Positions 17,068 to 24,286 of a DNA stretch of 43,561 nucleotides are shown piece by piece. Position 1 is the first letter of the stretch; each line of letters starts with the position of its first letter. The stretch is from Solirubrobacterales bacterium (lineage in GTDB: Bacteria; Actinomycetota; Thermoleophilia; Solirubrobacterales; Solirubrobacteraceae), in NCBI GenBank assembly GCA_019244395.1, contig JAFASQ010000158.1:1-43561 (forward strand), in the 5' to 3' direction. The notes under the pieces were generated by a model. It worked only from the letters and a program-made list of their open reading frames with translations, was not told where the DNA came from and did not search any database. The translations under genes were made by a program, and so were the position numbers.

Positions 17068-18138
17068 ATGCAGCCCCTCAAGGGCCTGATCCTGTCCGGC
17101 GGCAAGGGGACGCGCCTGCGCCCAATCACTCACACCAGCGCCAAGCAGCTGGTCCCGGTTGCGAACAAGCCCGTCCTGTTCTATGCGATCGAGTCGATGG
17201 CGCAGGTCGGCATCGATGAGGTGGGGGTCATCATCGCGCCTGAAACGGGCGACGAGGTTCGGCACGCCGCCGGCGACGGTTCCCGGTTCGGGGTACGCCT
17301 CACCTACATCCTGCAGGACGAGCCAGCCGGGCTAGCCCACGCCGCACTGACCGCCGAGCCGTTCCTGGGTGACTCGCCATTTGTCATGTACCTGGGCGAC
17401 AACCTGCTCCAGGGTGGCATCGCAGATCTCGTGGGTGCGTTCACCGAGCATGAGCCGGACGCCCTGATCCTGCTCACCCCGGTCCCCGACCCGGAGAACT
17501 ATGGCGTGGCTGAGCTGACCGATGGCGCGGTGGTGCGTCTCGTCGAGAAGCCCAACGAGCCGCGGACGGATCTGGCGCTGGTCGGCGTGTACATGTTCAC
17601 CGCGTGCGTCCATGACGCTGCGCGCGCGATCGAGCCCTCGGCGCGCGGCGAGCTCGAGATCACCGACGCGATCCAGCGCCTGGTCGACGACGGCAGGCGT
17701 GTCGAGCCCCATATCGTCAAGGGCTGGTGGAAGGACACCGGACGCCTGGACGACATGCTCGCCGCCAACCGGCTCGTGCTCGACACGATCCAGACCCGGC
17801 TCGACGGCGAGTTGATCGACTCTCAGGTCGACGGACGGGTGGTGATCGAGCCCGGCGCTCGGCTCGAGCGCTCGGCGGTGCGCGGGCCAGCCATCATCGG
17901 CGCCGGCGCACGCCTCACCGACTGCTATGTGGGACCGTACACGGCGGTGGGCGAGGGGTGCGAGATCTCGGGCGCCGAGGTCGAGCACTCGATTCTGCTC
18001 GCCGGATCCGTCGTGCGCGACCTCGGACGGATGGAGTCCTCCCTGCTCGGGCGCAATGTCAAGGTCGGCCGCGACCGGCGCCCGCCGCGCGCCTACCGCT
18101 TCATGGTCGGCGACAACTCGGAAATCGGCATCCCGTAA
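17068..18138 (+). CDS. rmlA: glucose-1-phosphate thymidylyltransferase, long (StrD-like) form
   Basis: The product has 356 residues. The nucleotidyltransferase signature GGKGTRLRP (11-19) is followed by SAKQLVPVANKP, and YLGDN (metal and sugar binding) lies near residue 110. Residues about 245-340 form a left-handed beta-helix of hexapeptides, as in the long RmlA group rather than the 290-residue enterobacterial enzyme. It makes dTDP-glucose, the substrate of RmlB encoded at 8190-9185. It starts 27 bases after pafBC on the same strand and converges on yceH with 9 bases between the stops. A related nucleotide-sugar donor other than dTTP cannot be excluded. Confidence 0.9.
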   Translation: MQPLKGLILSGGKGTRLRPITHTSAKQLVPVANKPVLFYAIESMAQVGIDEVGVIIAPETGDEVRHAAGDGSRFGVRLTYILQDEPAGLAHAALTAEPFLGDSPFVMYLGDNLLQGGIADLVGAFTEHEPDALILLTPVPDPENYGVAELTDGAVVRLVEKPNEPRTDLALVGVYMFTACVHDAARAIEPSARGELEITDAIQRLVDDGRRVEPHIVKGWWKDTGRLDDMLAANRLVLDTIQTRLDGELIDSQVDGRVVIEPGARLERSAVRGPAIIGAGARLTDCYVGPYTAVGEGCEISGAEVEHSILLAGSVVRDLGRMESSLLGRNVKVGRDRRPPRAYRFMVGDNSEIGIP

Positions 18139-18147
18139 GCCGCCGGA

Positions 18148-18978
18148 CTACCCGTAGGCCTGCCGCAGCTCGTTGAGCGCGGCGCGCAGCGAGGCCACCT
18201 CGTTCTCGAGGGCAGCGACCCGCTCGGCGAGGCTCCCGTTCTCGGCGGAGACCGGCCCGGCTCCAGGTTGCCACGCGCCTGGTTGCGGCGGCGGCGCTGC
18301 CACGGGGATCTGCGACGCGCCCGCCGGAATCTGCGACGCGCCCGCCGGAATCTGCGACGCGCCCGCCGAAATCTGCGACGCGCCCGCCGAAATCTGCGAC
18401 GCGCCCGCCGCGGGCGGCGACGCGCCCGCCGGCGCCTGCGACGCGCCCGCCGGTGCCTGGGCCGGCCATGCGCCCTCGTCTTCCCCGGCGCCACCGAGCA
18501 GATGCTCGAAGCGGTCCTCCTTTTGCCCGGGGCGACGTCCCAGCCGTCGCGCGTAACCCCGCTCGCTCAGCGCGCCGAGCACCCGCTCCACGTCGGCCAA
18601 CGACGCGAGCGGCGCCATCCGCTCCGTGCGTGCCTTCAACTCCCCCGGCGTCTGCGGACCACGCAGCAGGAGCACCGCGAGCACCGCGAGCTCTTCGCGC
18701 CCCAGTCCGAGCGCCTCCTCCGCCAGGTGGCGGTATTTGATGGCGCGGCTGCCGTGGCCACTGGCCAGCCGAGTCAGCCCGTACAGCGACAGCCGCTGCG
18801 CCGCCTCCCTGACCGTCGTCTCCTCGTAGTGGGTGACCGGGTCGCGGTTGGTCGATTGGTTACACGCCAGTCGCAGGGCGTTCAGCGACAGCGGATACTG
18901 CTCCGGGGTGGTCCAGCGCTTCTCGATCAGGCACCCCAACACGCGCTGTTCCGGCGGGGTAAGCTCGGCGAGATGCAT
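18148..18978 (-). CDS. YceH/DUF480 family protein with heptapeptide repeats and C-terminal coiled coil
   Basis: The product has 276 residues. Residues 1-160 are the tandem winged-helix YceH/DUF480 fold (LTPPEQRVLGCLIEKRWTTP, QSTNRDPVTHYEE, LLLRGPQTPGELKAR). Residues about 175-226 are seven-residue repeats of the GASQIPA/GASQISA type, and residues about 248-274 form a short coiled coil (ERVAALENEVASLRAALNEL). The family's function is unknown; its winged helices suggest nucleic-acid or protein binding. The coiled coil is typical of the family, while the repeated linker is an unusual expansion. It is divergent from the DUF3052 gene with 35 bases between. Confidence 0.9.
   Translation of the reverse strand: MHLAELTPPEQRVLGCLIEKRWTTPEQYPLSLNALRLACNQSTNRDPVTHYEETTVREAAQRLSLYGLTRLASGHGSRAIKYRHLAEEALGLGREELAVLAVLLLRGPQTPGELKARTERMAPLASLADVERVLGALSERGYARRLGRRPGQKEDRFEHLLGGAGEDEGAWPAQAPAGASQAPAGASPPAAGASQISAGASQISAGASQIPAGASQIPAGASQIPVAAPPPQPGAWQPGAGPVSAENGSLAERVAALENEVASLRAALNELRQAYG
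18306..18452. repeat. seven in-frame 21-bp tandem repeats inside the yceH-like gene
   Basis: Units start at 18306, 18327, 18348, 18369, 18390, 18411 and 18432, all containing GCGACGCGCCCGCCG, with variation confined to the first 6 to 7 bases. Because the unit is seven codons, each copy adds one heptapeptide to the linker. Pairs of neighbouring units share the same variable bases, which suggests recent stepwise duplication. Confidence 0.93.
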
Positions 18979-19013
18979 GGCGCGAGCATAACCCGGTGGG
19001 GCGCGCCGCTGAC

Positions 19014-19373
19014 ATGAGTCTCGCCGGCAAGTTGCAGCTCAAGCCCGGCCGGTCGACGGCGTTCGTCAACCGGCCCGACGGCCTTGAGTTCGACCTGGGC
19101 AACGAACACCCGGCGGCGGGCGCACTCGAGCGAGCCGACGCGGTCATCGTCTTCTGCCGCGATCGCCAGGAGCTCGAGCGGCTGAGGGATCAGTTCGTGC
19201 CTCAGGCCGCCCCCGACGCCCTGACCTGGGTCGCCTATCCCAAGGCCGGCGAGCTGGGCACGGAACGGAACCGTGGCGTGCTGGCCGAGCTGGTGAAGGT
19301 GCGCACCGTTCGGCCGGTCCGCCAGGTGGCTGTGGACGAAACCTGGTCGGCGCTTCGCCTGCGCCCGGCCTGA
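19014..19373 (+). CDS. DUF3052-like small protein
   Basis: The product has 119 residues. It resembles DUF3052 proteins: an N-terminal LAGKLQLKPG segment, a central strand ADAVIVFCRDRQELERL, and the conserved ends LTWVAYPKAG and DETWSALRLRP. The function is not established. It has no signal peptide and should be cytoplasmic. The ATG at 19014 was chosen because the family starts near it, and an upstream ATG at 18996 adds only six unconserved residues. It is followed after 12 bases by the MmcQ-HAD ORF on the same strand and so may form an operon with it. Confidence 0.75.
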   Translation: MSLAGKLQLKPGRSTAFVNRPDGLEFDLGNEHPAAGALERADAVIVFCRDRQELERLRDQFVPQAAPDALTWVAYPKAGELGTERNRGVLAELVKVRTVRPVRQVAVDETWSALRLRPA

Positions 19374-19385
19374 GGCGGCCGGGCC

Positions 19386-20477
19386 ATGGTGAGCACCGAC
19401 CAAGCCCGCCGGCTCGCGCTCTCCCTCCCCGAGAGCGTCGAGCAGGACCACCACGGTCGCCCGTCCTTTCGTGTCGCCGGCCGCATCTTCGCCACGCTCT
19501 GGGGCGAGGATCAAATGAACGTGATGCTCGACGAGCCGGGCATCCGCACAGCGGTTCAAGCTCACCCCGGCGTGTGCACCGAGGTGATGTGGGGCAAGCG
19601 GCTGGCCGCCGTCCGGGTCACGCTGGCCGCGGCCGACCGGGAATTGTTGGCCGACCTCCTGGGCGACGCGTGGGAGGGCAAGGCGCCGGCGCGCCTGCGG
19701 CCCGCGACGCCGGCGCCCACGACCCCGAGGCCGGGGCACCGCGACCACTCCGGCGCGTCGACGGGCGCATCGGGCCGCGGCAAGGCGGCCCCTCGGTCGT
19801 CGCCGCCGGCAGCTGAGCGCTGCTTGACTGGCCGCATGCCGGCTTCCGGGCCCGACGGGAGACCTCGCGCGGTCGTGTTCGACCTCGGCGGGGTGCTGCT
19901 CGACTGGAACCCTCGCCACCTGTACCGCAGGCTGTTCGATGACGAAGCGGAGATGGAGTTGTTTCTCTCCGAGGTGTGCACGCTTGAGTGGCACCGCGCC
20001 CACGACCTCGGCGTGCCGCCCGAGGAGACCTCCCCGCCGCTGATCGCCGCCCACCCCGAGCATGCGGAGATGATCCGGGCCTGGACCGAGCGCAGCGAAG
20101 AGATGCTCGCCGGCCCGATCGAGGACAGCGTCGAGATCCTGCGCCGGCTGAAGGCCGCCGACGTGCCGATCTACGCGCTCACCAACATGGAGAGCTGGAC
20201 GTATCCCGGCCGCCGCGAGCGCTACCCGTTCCTGCGCTGGTTCGACGGGACTGTCGTCTCCGGCTTCGAGGGCGTGGCCAAGCCGGATCCCCGGATCTTC
20301 GCGCTGCTGCTTGACCGCTTCGGGCTCCTGGCGGAAACCACGCTACTGATCGACGACTCTAAAACCAACGTGCGGGCGGCGCGCGCGGCCGGGATCCAGG
20401 CAATCGAGTTCGAGTCGCCGGCGAGCCTGCGCCGGCAACTCGAGGAAGTCGGCCTTCTCGACGGGCGCGCCGGCTAG
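19386..20477 (+). CDS. MmcQ/YjbR-like protein fused in frame to a HAD-family phosphatase
   Basis: This is one uninterrupted 363-codon frame. Residues 1-105 are MmcQ/YjbR-like (LALSLPESVEQDHHGRPSF to LLGDAWEGKAPARL). Residues about 106-155 are a low-complexity Pro/Gly/Arg/Ser linker. Residues 156-363 are a HAD hydrolase with motif I VVFDLGGVL, motif II ALTN, motif III KPDPRIF and motif IV LLIDDSKTN, resembling YihX-type sugar phosphatases. A possible separate start for the HAD part is ATG 19833 (residue 150). The MmcQ part is already of normal length at about residue 105, so the fusion may be only an accidental lack of stop codons. The substrate is unknown. Confidence 0.8.
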   Translation: MVSTDQARRLALSLPESVEQDHHGRPSFRVAGRIFATLWGEDQMNVMLDEPGIRTAVQAHPGVCTEVMWGKRLAAVRVTLAAADRELLADLLGDAWEGKAPARLRPATPAPTTPRPGHRDHSGASTGASGRGKAAPRSSPPAAERCLTGRMPASGPDGRPRAVVFDLGGVLLDWNPRHLYRRLFDDEAEMELFLSEVCTLEWHRAHDLGVPPEETSPPLIAAHPEHAEMIRAWTERSEEMLAGPIEDSVEILRRLKAADVPIYALTNMESWTYPGRRERYPFLRWFDGTVVSGFEGVAKPDPRIFALLLDRFGLLAETTLLIDDSKTNVRAARAAGIQAIEFESPASLRRQLEEVGLLDGRAG

Positions 20478-20720
20478 CAGCGCCTCGGCCGGCCGTCACG
20501 GGCTCCACTCGCGGCCACCGCGGCGAGCCGAGATAGCGGATTAGTCAGCCAGGGGCCTAGCTCCGGCCTAGCTCGACACTCGTCGCTCTCCAGTCGCCGA
20601 ATGCATGTCCGGCCACACCTGGCGTGGTCATCCGCGCACTCGAGCCACGACGGATGTCGAGTTTCGAGTTATCCCCGTGGCCGAGATGGACGTGGGCCGC
20701 CGAGCGACGGTAGGAGCGAG
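20478..20720. other. intergenic region between convergent genes, with a 41-bp shared element
   Basis: There is no supported gene. It contains CGACACTCG at about 20574 and the second copy of the 41-bp element. No strong terminator hairpin was seen. Confidence 0.6.
20631..20671. repeat. 41-bp intergenic element, copy 2
   Basis: This aligns to 14438-14478 with conserved ends and a diverged centre. CACTCG at the left and CGAGT at the right retain part of the inverted repeat seen in copy 1, despite the sequence change between them. Confidence 0.55.
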
Positions 20721-21044
20721 TCACTCTCTCGTCTTCGGCCCGTCGTCAGGCTCCCGCAGAAGTGTCACCGTCTCGTCGTCGAATACCGCCAGCACCTCGA
20801 GGTGCCCGCCAAGGGCGGCGACGTAGCGGGCCAGCGTTGACAGGTAAACGTCCTGTTCCTGCTCGATGCGTGAGACGTTCGGCTGGCTCACCTCGAGCGC
20901 CTCGGCGATCGTCGCCTGGCTGACGCCGCGCCGGCGGCGCGCCTCGGCGAGCCGCAGCTCGGCGTCCATCAGCCGCCGGTACGCAGTGACGCGGCGCTCG
21001 TTCAGAGGTCTTTGCCCACGGACGGTCCGCCAGTTCCTCGCCAC
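20721..21044 (-). CDS. XRE-family antitoxin, HigA-like
   Basis: The product has 107 residues. A helix-turn-helix of the XRE/Cro type occupies about 33-75 (EARRRRGVSQATIAEALEVS, then QPNVSRIEQ), followed by a short C-terminal part (GGHLEVLAVFDDETVTLL). The GTG at 21044 was chosen because a strong ribosome-binding site AAAGGAGGG (21048-21056) precedes it and the protein then starts shortly before the HTH. It overlaps the toxin gene's 3' end by 43 bases, in toxin-first order, as in higBA. It would neutralise the toxin and repress the operon. Confidence 0.9.
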   Translation of the reverse strand: MARNWRTVRGQRPLNERRVTAYRRLMDAELRLAEARRRRGVSQATIAEALEVSQPNVSRIEQEQDVYLSTLARYVAALGGHLEVLAVFDDETVTLLREPDDGPKTRE

Positions 21045-21436
21045 GGTCCCTCCTTTCCCAGTGAACGCAGGTGCCGGTCGTACAGCTTGTCCGCGAGCGG
21101 AATGTTGCGCGCGTACCACCCTCTCCAGTCGCCGCTCTTATCGCCTCCCAGCAGCACCACCGCGCGCCGGCGCGGGTCGAACGCGAACAGCGCGCGCAGA
21201 TGGCCCCCGACCGAGCGTAGCTCTTTCATGTGGTGGTGGCGCGACCCCTTGATCGAGTCGACGAACGGGCGGCCGAGCGCTGGACCCCGGCGCTGGAGCT
21301 CGTCGAACGCGGCGGCCATCCGATGCGCGTCGTGGTCGTCTAGTGCCATGTACCACCTCTCGGCCTCGGCAGTGAGCTCCACCTTCCAGTGGGCGGGATC
21401 GCCTTCGGGCGGGTCGCCTGCAACTGCGGTCAGCAT
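21002..21436 (-). CDS. RelE/ParE-superfamily toxin, HigB-like
   Basis: The product has 144 residues. The core matches HigB/Gp49-like mRNA interferases: LQRRGPALGRPFVDSIKGSR then HHHMKELRSVGGHLRALFAFDPRR and VVLLGGDKSGDW. Such toxins cleave mRNA on the ribosome. The N-terminal extension MLTAVAGDPPEGDPAHW before the usual WKVEL strand is slightly long. The ATG at 21436 lies inside an AT-rich inverted repeat, so translation may instead begin lower down, for example at the GTG of WKVEL. The C-terminal 14 codons overlap the antitoxin start. Confidence 0.88.
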   Translation of the reverse strand: MLTAVAGDPPEGDPAHWKVELTAEAERWYMALDDHDAHRMAAAFDELQRRGPALGRPFVDSIKGSRHHHMKELRSVGGHLRALFAFDPRRRAVVLLGGDKSGDWRGWYARNIPLADKLYDRHLRSLGKEGPWRGTGGPSVGKDL

Positions 21437-21451
21437 AATGCAAGCGTTATG
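21434..21451. promoter_or_regulatory. putative operator overlapping the toxin gene start
   Basis: CATAA (21434-21438) and TTATG (21447-21451) form an inverted repeat with an 8-base spacer. It is conspicuously AT-rich for this genome. Its place at the 5' end of a toxin-antitoxin operon with an XRE antitoxin suggests autoregulatory binding; this is inference. Confidence 0.4.
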
Positions 21452-21603
21452 GGGCGGGAAAGGCCCGGACTGGAAAGGCCTGGACTGGTGACCGCATGCC
21501 CCACAGGATCCGGCGGCCTCCTGCCACGGAACAAGACGCAGTTGCGTCAACTCTGTGGCTGTTCCGCGCCGGATCTCCCCGGACGCCAGTAACGTAGCCT
21601 CGG

Positions 21604-22881
21604 ATGGGCTCGCAGCCGCACGAGACGATCTTCACGATGGAGGCGACTCCGGTGAAGTTCGGCCGCGGCGCCTCCGCGGAGGCGGGATGGGAGCTTGGGC
21701 GACTAAGCGTGCGGCGTGCCATGCTCGTCACCGACCGCGGCGTCGCGGCAATCGGCTATCCGGAGAGGATCAAGTCGGCGATCGAGGCCGAAGGGATCGA
21801 GGTCGTGCTGTACGACCGCGCCCGGGTTGAGCCGACGATCGACTCCTTCCAGGACGCGGTGGACCATGCGCTCGAGCACGAGGTCGATGGGTTCGTCTCG
21901 GTGGGTGGCGGCTCGAGCATCGACACCGCCAAGGTGGCAAACCTCGTCTCGACCCATCCCGCGCCGGTCATCGACTACGTCAACCCGCCGGTCGGTGAGG
22001 GACGTAAGCCGCCGGCGCCGCTCAAGCCGCACCTGGCCATCCCCACCACCTCCGGAACGGGCTCGGAGGCGACCACGGTGGCGGTGCTCGACATCCCCGA
22101 TCTGCACCTCAAGACGGGGATCTCCCACCGGTACCTGCGCCCGACCCAGGCGATCGTCGACCCGGACCTGACCCGCTCGCTCCCACCCGAGGTGACCTCC
22201 TCCACGGGGCTTGACGTCGTCTGCCACGCCGCCGAGTCGTTCCTGTCCAGGCCGTTCGACACGAGAGAGCCGCCGGGTTCGCCCGACGATCGACCGCCGT
22301 ACCAGGGGTCGAACCCGGTTGCGGACGTCTGGTCGGCCAAGGCGCTCGAGTTCGGCGGCCGGTACCTGCGGCGCGCGGTGGCCGACGACGAGGACCTGGA
22401 GGCGCGCGGGTTCATGATGCTCGCCGCCACGATGGCCGGCGTCGGCTTCGGCTCCGCCGGCGTGCACATACCCCACTCATGCGCCTATCCGATCGCGTCG
22501 GTCAAGCACGCCTACCAGCCCCCCGGCTACCCGGACGACCATCCGTTCGTGCCGCACGGACACTCGGTGATCGTCACCTCGCCGGCCGCCTTCCGCTTCA
22601 CCTATGACGCGATGCCCGAGCGTCACCACAAGGTGGCCGAACTGCTCGCCGGTGGTCCGATCCGCGATCCAGGGCCTGACGCGCTCCCGAACCTGTTGCG
22701 CGAGCTCATGCAGGACGTGCATGCGCCGCGCGGCGTGGCCGAGTTCGGCTACGGCGAGGACGACATCCCCGCCCTGGTCGCCGGCGCGCTCAAGCAGGAG
22801 CGTCTGCTGGCGGTGGCCCCCAAACCGGTAACCGAGCAGGACGTCCGCCACATAATCACCGCGTCGATGACCAACTGGTGA
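21604..22881 (+). CDS. iron-containing alcohol dehydrogenase, hydroxyacid-oxoacid transhydrogenase type
   Basis: The product has 425 residues, full length. The group III ADH signatures are present: GGGSSIDTAK (101-110), PTTSGTGSE (148-156), TGLDVVCHAAE with metal ligands D204 and H208, then HIPHSCAYP and VPHGHSV supplying the remaining histidines. The N-terminus (ETIFTMEATPVKFGRGA) and the YQGSNPVADVWS insert resemble ADHFE1-type enzymes, which oxidise 4-hydroxybutyrate while reducing 2-oxoglutarate. The ATG at 21604 fits the family start. No pathway partner is adjacent, so the substrate remains a family-level inference. Confidence 0.9.
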   Translation: MGSQPHETIFTMEATPVKFGRGASAEAGWELGRLSVRRAMLVTDRGVAAIGYPERIKSAIEAEGIEVVLYDRARVEPTIDSFQDAVDHALEHEVDGFVSVGGGSSIDTAKVANLVSTHPAPVIDYVNPPVGEGRKPPAPLKPHLAIPTTSGTGSEATTVAVLDIPDLHLKTGISHRYLRPTQAIVDPDLTRSLPPEVTSSTGLDVVCHAAESFLSRPFDTREPPGSPDDRPPYQGSNPVADVWSAKALEFGGRYLRRAVADDEDLEARGFMMLAATMAGVGFGSAGVHIPHSCAYPIASVKHAYQPPGYPDDHPFVPHGHSVIVTSPAAFRFTYDAMPERHHKVAELLAGGPIRDPGPDALPNLLRELMQDVHAPRGVAEFGYGEDDIPALVAGALKQERLLAVAPKPVTEQDVRHIITASMTNW

Positions 22882-22905
22882 GGGCGGACTGCGCGCGCGC
22901 CTGTT

Positions 22906-23277
22906 TTAGTCCTCCTCGTCCCAGTTCCGGGCGCGCGGGTCCTTGCCGGCGACGAGGTCCACGAACCGCTTCCAGGGGCTCGGTTTCACCCCCGGCTCAT
23001 CGACCCGCCAGGCCGGCGCTCCGCCCTCCGGCTCGGGCAGCGCCGCCGCCGTCGCGCGATCGATTCGGAGATCGACGCCGCGCTCGTGCAACGAGGCCAC
23101 CTCGTCGGCGGGCAGGAAGCGCGCGCCCGCCGTAGTGTTGAGCACAATCCCGTGGAAGATGTCCTCCTCTGGAGCGGCGACCACGTGCGCGACCGTGCCA
23201 ACCTGCTCACCACCGGACGCGTACACAGGAACGCCCGGCTCGAGCACCTCGTAGGCGATCGGCAACCCCTCATCCAT
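22906..23277 (-). CDS. PRC-barrel domain protein
   Basis: The product has 123 residues. Residues about 5-80 fit a PRC-barrel beta domain (IAYEVLEPGVPVYASGGEQV, then FHGIVLNTTAGARFLPADEV), followed by a charged tail ending WKRFVDLVAGKDPRARNWDEED. Such small proteins are common in actinobacteria and their role is not established. The ATG at 23277 begins MDEGLPIAYEVL. It is divergent from the PfkB gene with 21 bases between the starts. Confidence 0.8.
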   Translation of the reverse strand: MDEGLPIAYEVLEPGVPVYASGGEQVGTVAHVVAAPEEDIFHGIVLNTTAGARFLPADEVASLHERGVDLRIDRATAAALPEPEGGAPAWRVDEPGVKPSPWKRFVDLVAGKDPRARNWDEED

Positions 23278-23298
23278 GACCGCGGACACTAGCGCCCC

Positions 23299-24093
23299 AT
23301 GACCCGCGTGGGCGTGGTCGGCCACGTCGAGTGGGTCGACTTCCTCCCGGTGCCACGCTTTCCGCGCCGGGGCGAGGTGATCCACGCGCAGGGCGGGTTC
23401 CTGCGCGCCGGCGGGGGCGGCGGGGTGGCGGCGGTGGTCCTGGCTGAGCTCGGCGCCGAGGTCGACTTCTTCTGTGCGCTGGGCGACGACGTGGCCGGTC
23501 GCGCTGCCCTGGCCCAGCTCGAGGAGCGCGGCGTCCGCGTGCATGTCGCCTGGCGCGATCGGCCCACTCGGCGGGCGGTCACGCTGCTCGAGCCCGGCGG
23601 CGAGCGCACGATCGTCACGCTCGGGGAGCGGCTCGAGCCCCACGGATCCGACCAGCTCGAATGGGAGCGCCTTTGCGAGGCCGAGTCTGTCTACTTCACC
23701 GCCGGCGATGCCGAGGCGCTCGTCCACGCGCGCCGGGCCCGGATCGTCGTGGCGTCCCCGCGCGCACGCACCGTGCTGGGCACGAACACCGTCGATGCGC
23801 TTGTGTTCAGCGAGTCAGACCGCGACGAGAGCGCGTGGGCCGAGCGGGCCGCGGCGCACGCGCGGCTGGTCGTCGCCACCGAAGGCGAGCGCGGCGGACG
23901 ATGGTGGGGCGAGTCTCAGGGACGCTGGGCGGCGGTCCCGCTACCGGGTCCGCCGCGCGACTCCTACGGCTGCGGCGACTCGTTCGCCGCAGCCTTCACC
24001 CTCGGCCTGGGCCGTGGTGACTCGATCGACGAAGCCGCGGCCCTTGGCGCCGAGGCCGGCGCCCGCGCCCTGACACGCGTCGGCGCCCCCTGA
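23299..24093 (+). CDS. PfkB-family carbohydrate kinase
   Basis: The product has 264 residues, short for the family. The glycine-rich substrate-binding region AGGGGGVAAVVLAELGAEV lies at about 37-55, and the C-terminal ATP-binding/catalytic motif is DSYGCGDSFAAAF (221-233) with D227 as the expected base, where most members have GAGD. It phosphorylates a sugar or nucleoside with ATP; the substrate cannot be deduced. The ATG at 23299 opens directly into MTRVGVVGHVEWVDF. It ends before a 190-base stretch with a coding relic. Confidence 0.87.
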   Translation: MTRVGVVGHVEWVDFLPVPRFPRRGEVIHAQGGFLRAGGGGGVAAVVLAELGAEVDFFCALGDDVAGRAALAQLEERGVRVHVAWRDRPTRRAVTLLEPGGERTIVTLGERLEPHGSDQLEWERLCEAESVYFTAGDAEALVHARRARIVVASPRARTVLGTNTVDALVFSESDRDESAWAERAAAHARLVVATEGERGGRWWGESQGRWAAVPLPGPPRDSYGCGDSFAAAFTLGLGRGDSIDEAAALGAEAGARALTRVGAP

Positions 24094-24286
24094 TCTCAAT
24101 GCCCTCGCAAACGCCGAGCTCTCAGCGACCAACACTGATCGTCTATCCGAGCACAGTGGTCGCGGCGCGCTGGCGGCGGGGCGGGAGCGTAGCTCGGAGG
24201 CTGCGCTCGACCGGCTCGCCACCGCCTATCGCATCGCGCTCGCCGCCGGCGGCAATCAGCAGCTCGAGCGCGACGTCGCATTGCGA
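24074..24286 (+). pseudogene. start-less coding relic
   Basis: The frame beginning 24074 stays open to and past 24286 with no ATG, GTG or TTG before 24281, yet the reading from about 24092 looks protein-like, with strongly G/C third positions and segments such as ALDRLATAYRIALAAGG and NQQLERDVAL. It runs into the 3' end of the opposite-strand eqolisin gene. I read it as a decayed remnant, but it could be chance in high-GC DNA. No family was recognised. Confidence 0.35.
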
